Of a DNA stretch of 64,000 nt, positions 59,463-64,000 are shown one piece after another (positions within the stretch are counted from its first letter, which is position 1; every line of letters begins with the position of its first letter). The notes beneath the pieces are model-generated. The model was not told the origin of the DNA and did no database searches. It saw nothing but the letters and a program-made list of their open reading frames with translations. Made by a program: the position numbers and the translations under genes. This DNA is from Pseudomonas jessenii (GTDB taxonomy: Bacteria; Pseudomonadota; Gammaproteobacteria; Pseudomonadales; Pseudomonadaceae). The stretch is from contig NZ_NIWT01000002.1 in the NCBI RefSeq assembly GCF_002236115.1, positions 372,001 to 436,000 on the forward strand. The letters are read 5' to 3'.

Positions 59463-61862
59463 ATGTCGTTGCACGCCGTGCGCCCCAGGATCCTGGGAAT
59501 AATCAGCGAAGATGCCTCGGCCTGGTTGGTCGCGCTGCTGGTATTGCTGGTTGGCGGGGTGCTCACCGGGTTGCTGGCGTGGTCGACGCTGAATCTGTTT
59601 CACCATCAATTGCGGCAACGTTTCCAACTGCTGGCCAGTGAACGTTACAGCCGTATCGAAGAGCGTTTCGAAGATCAGGAGCAGCGCCTCGACGGCCTGC
59701 GCCGGTTTTTCGCCAATTCCGATTCGGTGTCTCGAGCGGAATTCGACGGCTACACCCTACCTTTGCTGCTGCGAACCCAAGCGTATTCCTATGCTCAGCG
59801 GGTCACTCGTGACGAGCGGGTGGCGTTCGAGCGCCGGGTGCGAGACGAGGGCTTGAACAACTTCACCCTGAGGGAGCTCAACGCCGACGGCCAATTGCAA
59901 CTGGCCGGCGAGCGAGATGAGTACGTGGCGGTGCTGTACAGCCAGACGCAAAGCAAACTCGGCGCTCCCTTCGGTTACGACTTGCTGGCCCAGCCGCTGC
60001 GGCGTGCCACGCTCGCTCGGGCCGATCAGCGTGGCGGTATGGCGGTATCGCAACCGATGCATCTGGTAAGTATCGAACCGGCTTATGCGCGCGGCGTGCT
60101 GCTGGTCGCGCCGCTCATGCAGCGCAACAGTCAGGACCGCAAATCCACGAAGCCCTACGGTTATGTCATGGCCGTGATCAGCATGCGCCAGTTGTTGGCG
60201 GACGGACTGCCGGACGCCAGCCATGACTATCTCTCGGTGCGCATCCTCGATTTGTCGATCGATGACCAGCACGAGGTGCTGTTCGAGTCACCCAACCCGC
60301 CAGCCATCAGCGAGCTGTCGGCCACGCGCCTGTTGCGCATGGCCGACCATGACTATCAAGTCGATATCCAGCCCAGCGATGCGTTCGTGAAGGCCAATCA
60401 TTCCTCCGTGACCAGTGTGGTGGTGTTGGGTGGAATGCTCAGCGTGATGCTCAGTGCCTTGCTGTATGTGTTGGTCAGCCAGCGGCAGCGGGCGTTGAAA
60501 ATGGTCGAGCAACGTACCCAGGAGCTACGGGATCGAGAGCAGGAGCTGCGCGGCACCCATGGTCAGTTGCGTGGTGTGCTGAATGCCGCCACCCAGGTCG
60601 CGATCATCGCCACCGACCTGCGCGGAGTCATCAGTACCTTCAACGCCGGTGCTGAGCAGATGCTTGGCTATACCAGTGCCGAGGTGGTGGGGCATATGAC
60701 CCTGGAGAGCCTGCACCTGCCCCGGGAGCTGGTCGCTCGCTCGGCAGAGTTGAGCGCACGCTATGGTAAACCGGTGCCGACTTGCCAGGCGATGCTGGTC
60801 GAAGGCGACGCGCAGGGCAGCCACGAGGCGCGGGAGTGGACGCTGGTACGTGGCGATGGCAGCCATTTGATAGTCAACATGCTCGCCACGCCAGTGCTCG
60901 ACGAGCAAGGCCTGTGGGTCGGGCACCTGGCGGTGTGCATCGACATCACCGAACGCAAGCGGGTCCATGAGGCGCTCGCGGCGCGGGATCTGTTGTTGAA
61001 GAAACTCAGCGCCCACGTGCCCGGTGGCATCTACCAGTTCAAGATGGAGTTCGACGGGCGTTTCAGCGTGATCTACGCCAGCGACGGCATTCGCGAGATC
61101 TACGAGCTGGAACCTGACGTGCTGCTGCTCAATGCCGAAGCGATCTTCACCCGGATTCACCCCCAGGACAGCACCCGTGTCCGTGCCTCGATCCGTGCCT
61201 CGGCCGACACCCTCAGCCCCTGGCGCGAGGAATACCGCGTGCAATTGCCGCAACGGGGTCTGCGTTGGGTGCGTGGCGAGGCCACGCCAGAGGAACTGCC
61301 CGGTGGCGGTGTGCTGTGGCACGGCTACATCTCGGACATTTCCGATAGGAAGCGGGTGGAAGAAGAGTTGCGCGCGTTGTCGGTCACCGATTCCCTGACC
61401 GGTATCCACAATCGGCGTTATTTCCAGGAGCGCTTGACCATCGAAATGGCCCGGGTGGAGCGTGGCGGTGGGGATCTGTCGGTGATCATGCTCGATATCG
61501 ACCATTTCAAGCGCATCAATGACCTGCATGGTCATGCCATCGGTGATCGGGTGTTGCAGGCCGTGTGCCAACGGATCGGCCACCGGCTGCGTCGCACCGA
61601 TGTGTTCTGCCGCTTGGGCGGTGAGGAGTTCATGGTGCTGTGCCCGGATATCAGCGGTGAACAGGCCTATATGTTGGCCCAGCAATTGTGGCAAGGCCTG
61701 CGCAGTTCACCCATTGAAGGTGTCGGTACGGTCACTGCCAGTTTCGGGATTGCCAGTTGGCGGGTCGGGGAGGGCGCCGATGCCTTGCTGTTGCGCGCGG
61801 ATTCGGGGGTTTACGCGGCGAAGCAGGCAGGAAGGGATCGGGTAGAGGGGGAGATGAGTTAA
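59463..61862 (+). CDS. diguanylate cyclase with CHASE and PAS sensor domains
   Basis: A 799-residue inner-membrane protein. A first helix (about 22-46), a periplasmic CHASE domain (about 70-290) and a second helix (about 318-345) are followed by PAS domains (about 375-495 and 505-630) and a GGDEF domain (about 635-795). The active-site motif GGEEF (719-723) is intact, and RRTD (710-713), five residues upstream, is a complete I-site for feedback inhibition. It should make cyclic-di-GMP in response to an external ligand. No EAL domain is present. ATG at 59463 is preferred to the in-frame TTG at 59448; the ribosome binding site is weak. Confidence 0.9.
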   Translation: MSLHAVRPRILGIISEDASAWLVALLVLLVGGVLTGLLAWSTLNLFHHQLRQRFQLLASERYSRIEERFEDQEQRLDGLRRFFANSDSVSRAEFDGYTLPLLLRTQAYSYAQRVTRDERVAFERRVRDEGLNNFTLRELNADGQLQLAGERDEYVAVLYSQTQSKLGAPFGYDLLAQPLRRATLARADQRGGMAVSQPMHLVSIEPAYARGVLLVAPLMQRNSQDRKSTKPYGYVMAVISMRQLLADGLPDASHDYLSVRILDLSIDDQHEVLFESPNPPAISELSATRLLRMADHDYQVDIQPSDAFVKANHSSVTSVVVLGGMLSVMLSALLYVLVSQRQRALKMVEQRTQELRDREQELRGTHGQLRGVLNAATQVAIIATDLRGVISTFNAGAEQMLGYTSAEVVGHMTLESLHLPRELVARSAELSARYGKPVPTCQAMLVEGDAQGSHEAREWTLVRGDGSHLIVNMLATPVLDEQGLWVGHLAVCIDITERKRVHEALAARDLLLKKLSAHVPGGIYQFKMEFDGRFSVIYASDGIREIYELEPDVLLLNAEAIFTRIHPQDSTRVRASIRASADTLSPWREEYRVQLPQRGLRWVRGEATPEELPGGGVLWHGYISDISDRKRVEEELRALSVTDSLTGIHNRRYFQERLTIEMARVERGGGDLSVIMLDIDHFKRINDLHGHAIGDRVLQAVCQRIGHRLRRTDVFCRLGGEEFMVLCPDISGEQAYMLAQQLWQGLRSSPIEGVGTVTASFGIASWRVGEGADALLLRADSGVYAAKQAGRDRVEGEMS

Positions 61863-61882
61863 CCCGGGTTGTACGCAGACCC

Positions 61883-61972
61883 TGTGGGAGCGAGCTTGCT
61901 CGCGATAGCGGTTTTACATTCAACATTGATGCTGACTGTCATGCCGCCATCGCGAGCAAGCTCGCTCTCACA
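61883..61972. repeat. REPIN
   Basis: An inverted REP doublet with slightly diverged right arm (gctctcaca). It lies between the convergent cyclase and dacB genes. Confidence 0.87.
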
Positions 61973-62000
61973 GTAGATCTCTGGAGCTTTCTAGATTCGG

Positions 62001-63461
62001 TTACAACACCGACGCCGTTTGCGGCGTTTTCGGTTGGCGGTACAGATCCAGCAGCACCTGATCGAGCACCGACGAGGCACCGAACGGGGCCTTGTCGTTG
62101 AGGATCGCCACCACCGCCCAGGTGTTGCCGTTGACGTCGCGACTGAAACCGGCAATCGCCCGCACGGTGTTCAGGGTGCCGGTCTTGACGTGGGCTTCAC
62201 CGCGCATCGCAGTGGTCTTCAGGCGTTTGCGCATGGTGCCGTCGGTGCCGGCGATCGGCATCGAACTGATGTATTCGGCGGAATACGGACTGTGCCAGGC
62301 AGCTTCCAGCATCGAGGCCATTTCTCGGGCGCTGACACGCTCGGCACGGGACAGGCCGGAGCCGTTCTCCATCACCAGGTGCGGCGCGGTGATGCCCTTT
62401 TTCGCCAGCCACTGACGCACGACACGCTGGGCAGCCTTGGCGTCGTCACCATCGGCATCGGTGCGGAAACGTTGGCCCAGGCTCAGGAACAACTGCTGGG
62501 CCATGGTGTTGTTACTGTACTTGTTGATGTCGCGGATGATTTCCGCCAGGTCTGGCGAGAACGCCCGGGCCAGGACCTTGGCGTCTTTCGGTGTTGGCGC
62601 CAGCACATCCCTGCCCTGAATGCTGCCACCCAGCTCCTTCCAGATCGCGCGGACGGCGCCGGCGGTGTAGGTCGCGTGGTCGAGCAGCGACAGGTAAGTC
62701 TGTGAGCTGCAGCCTTCACCCAGTTGGCCGCCGACCGTCACGGTCACGCTGCCGTCGGCCTGAGCCACCGGGTTGTAGCGCACGCCACCGGTGCATTGCT
62801 TGGAGTTGAGGGCCTTGACCTGGTTGTCGATGCGGATGCTCGCAATCGGCGGCTCCACCGAGACCAGCACCTTGCCCGAGTCATTGCGCGCGACGAAGCG
62901 CAGCGCCTTGAGGTTGACCAGCAGCGAGTCGGGCTTGACCAGGAACGGCTTGTTATCGTCGTTGCCGTCGTCATTGAACTCCGGCAGTTGCGGTTGCACG
63001 AAGAAGGTTTTATCCAGCACCAGGTCGCCGGTGACCTGGGTCACGCCGTTGGCGCGCAGGTCGCGCATCAGTAGCCAGAGTTTTTCCATGTTCAGCTTCG
63101 GATCGCCGCCACCCTTGAGGTAGAGGTTGCCGTTGAGAATGCCGCCACTGAGGGTGCCGTCGGTGTAGAACTCGGTTTTCCACTGGTGGTTCGGGCCGAG
63201 CATTTCCAGCGCCGCGTAGGTGGTGACCAGTTTCATGGTCGATGCCGGGTTGACCGACACGTCAGCGTTGAACACCGTCGGGGTGCCGGGGCCTGTGAGC
63301 GGGATCATCACCAGCGACAGGGCGTTGTCCTGCAGCTTGCTGGCTTTCAGGGCTTTTTCAACGTTGGGCGACAACGCGGTATTGATTGGAGCGGCGGAAA
63401 CGGCGAGGGCCAGTGGGAGAAGAAAACCGGCCAACAGCAAAGGACGCAAAGATTTGATCAT
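62001..63461 (-). CDS. dacB: D-alanyl-D-alanine carboxypeptidase/endopeptidase (PBP4)
   Basis: A 486-residue class C low-molecular-mass penicillin-binding protein. Signal peptide 1-24 (VSA-A). Catalytic motifs are STMK (Ser74, Lys77), SNN (316-318) and KTG (426-428). The long insertion between the first two motifs (about 100-290) is typical of DacB/PBP4. It trims peptidoglycan cross-links; in pseudomonads its loss can induce AmpC. The start at 63461 begins a good signal peptide; the open frame runs 21 codons further. Confidence 0.95.
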   Translation of the reverse strand: MIKSLRPLLLAGFLLPLALAVSAAPINTALSPNVEKALKASKLQDNALSLVMIPLTGPGTPTVFNADVSVNPASTMKLVTTYAALEMLGPNHQWKTEFYTDGTLSGGILNGNLYLKGGGDPKLNMEKLWLLMRDLRANGVTQVTGDLVLDKTFFVQPQLPEFNDDGNDDNKPFLVKPDSLLVNLKALRFVARNDSGKVLVSVEPPIASIRIDNQVKALNSKQCTGGVRYNPVAQADGSVTVTVGGQLGEGCSSQTYLSLLDHATYTAGAVRAIWKELGGSIQGRDVLAPTPKDAKVLARAFSPDLAEIIRDINKYSNNTMAQQLFLSLGQRFRTDADGDDAKAAQRVVRQWLAKKGITAPHLVMENGSGLSRAERVSAREMASMLEAAWHSPYSAEYISSMPIAGTDGTMRKRLKTTAMRGEAHVKTGTLNTVRAIAGFSRDVNGNTWAVVAILNDKAPFGASSVLDQVLLDLYRQPKTPQTASVL

Positions 63462-63696
63462 CTGAAATAAAACCCTACAGCCGAGGGGGAAATATAAAGA
63501 GGGCATGGAGATAAATTCCCTCAATGGTCATGAAAGTGTCGGCATTATGCCCCAAGGTGTCACGGCTTGTGCCGTGCGCGAGCATCCTGATCGGCTATTT
63601 TTTTACCGACGGTAGGCGTGGTGGCCCAGAGAGTCAGGCAATCGGCGGCTTAAACTGCTAAAGTGCCGCCCGTTATTACTTAAGAGGATTGTTCCA

Positions 63697-64000
63697 ATGG
63701 CGACTAACCGTTCCCAGCGTCTGCGCAAAAAACTGTGCGTCGATGAATTTCAAGAGCTGGGTTTCGAACTGAACCTGGATTTCAAAGAAGATTTGGCTGA
63801 TGAAGCCATTGATGCTTTCCTCGACGCGTTCCTCAAAGAAGCCATGGAAGCCAACGGTCTGGGCTATGTTGGCGGCGACGACTACGGTCTGGTTTGCCTG
63901 CAGAAGCGTGGCTCGGTCAGCGCTGAACAGCGCGCTGCCGTTGAAGCCTGGCTCAAAGGCCGCACCGAGCTGACCAGCGTTGAAGTCAGCCCGCTGCTGG
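63697..64000 (+). CDS. yggL: YggL family 50S ribosome-binding protein (3' end outside window)
   Basis: The first 101 residues of a protein of the YggL/DUF469 family (start MATNRSQRLRKKLCVDEFQELGF, then LGYVGGDDYGLVCLQKRGSVSA). The family is reported to bind the 50S ribosomal subunit, as in P. aeruginosa. An AAGAGGA ribosome binding site precedes the ATG. The gene is cut by the window edge after about 304 bp; only a few residues should be missing. Confidence 0.9.
   Translation, partial: MATNRSQRLRKKLCVDEFQELGFELNLDFKEDLADEAIDAFLDAFLKEAMEANGLGYVGGDDYGLVCLQKRGSVSAEQRAAVEAWLKGRTELTSVEVSPLL

Overview
The window is chromosomal DNA of a fluorescent-group Pseudomonas. The evidence is the GC-rich coding sequence, the cmaX-crfX-cmpX-sigX-oprF block, an rmf-rlmL pair, a prpR-prpB-prpC-acnD-prpF-prpD methylcitrate operon and the nas/nir nitrate-assimilation locus. 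About fifteen REP doublets (REPINs) of the type common in P. fluorescens relatives sit between the genes. From memory, the order ppsR/ppsA - hydrolase - rraA - cmaX - crfX - cmpX - sigX - oprF - cobA - nitrate reductase - nirD - nirB - kinase - nasA - nasT - nasS matches the PA1769-PA1786 region of P. aeruginosa PAO1.

Layout. 1-5.3 kb: the 3' end of a 3-hydroxyacyl-CoA dehydrogenase, a class I amidotransferase, a CorA transporter, a PlsC-type acyltransferase, a crotonase and tRNA-Ser(GGA). 5.3-12.3 kb is accessory: an AT-rich membrane protein, the 3' stump of a serine hydrolase gene, a YbjQ protein, two tandem glycine-zipper proteins, two very acidic small proteins, and a free-standing Rhs protein with an altered cleavage motif and only a short tail. 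12.5-24.4 kb: HAD phosphatase, divergent SDR/LysR pair, hydantoin/allantoin-racemase-like protein with an NCS1 permease, cysH, thrH, pabB, and a three-gene envelope operon (retropepsin-like protein, inactive transglutaminase/7TM protein, ATP-grasp ligase). 24.7-33.3 kb: the methylcitrate operon, with REPINs in three internal gaps. 33.4-36.8 kb: divergent ppsR/ppsA. 37-42.6 kb: hydrolase, rraA and the cmaX-to-oprF block.

42.7-54.4 kb, all on the minus strand, is a complete nitrate-assimilation locus: NasS nitrate sensor, NasT ANTAR antiterminator, NasA transporter with a PP2C-kinase fusion, NirBD nitrite reductase, nitrate reductase and siroheme methylase CobA. Each of its three transcription units has a sigma54-type promoter and then an intrinsic terminator ahead of the first gene. 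Two of these leaders (nasA, nirB) carry clear dual-hexaloop ANTAR targets. nasST has a promoter and terminator but only a degenerate target, which suggests an undescribed attenuation of the regulator operon itself. This is the most interesting regulatory observation in the window.

54.5-64 kb: pyrD, rmf, rlmL, a 223-bp tandem triplication of the rlmL 3' end plus its REPIN, a CHASE-PAS-GGDEF diguanylate cyclase, dacB and the start of a yggL gene. I found no CRISPR array, IS element, integrase or origin. Coordinates of short sites were counted by eye and may be off by a base or two.
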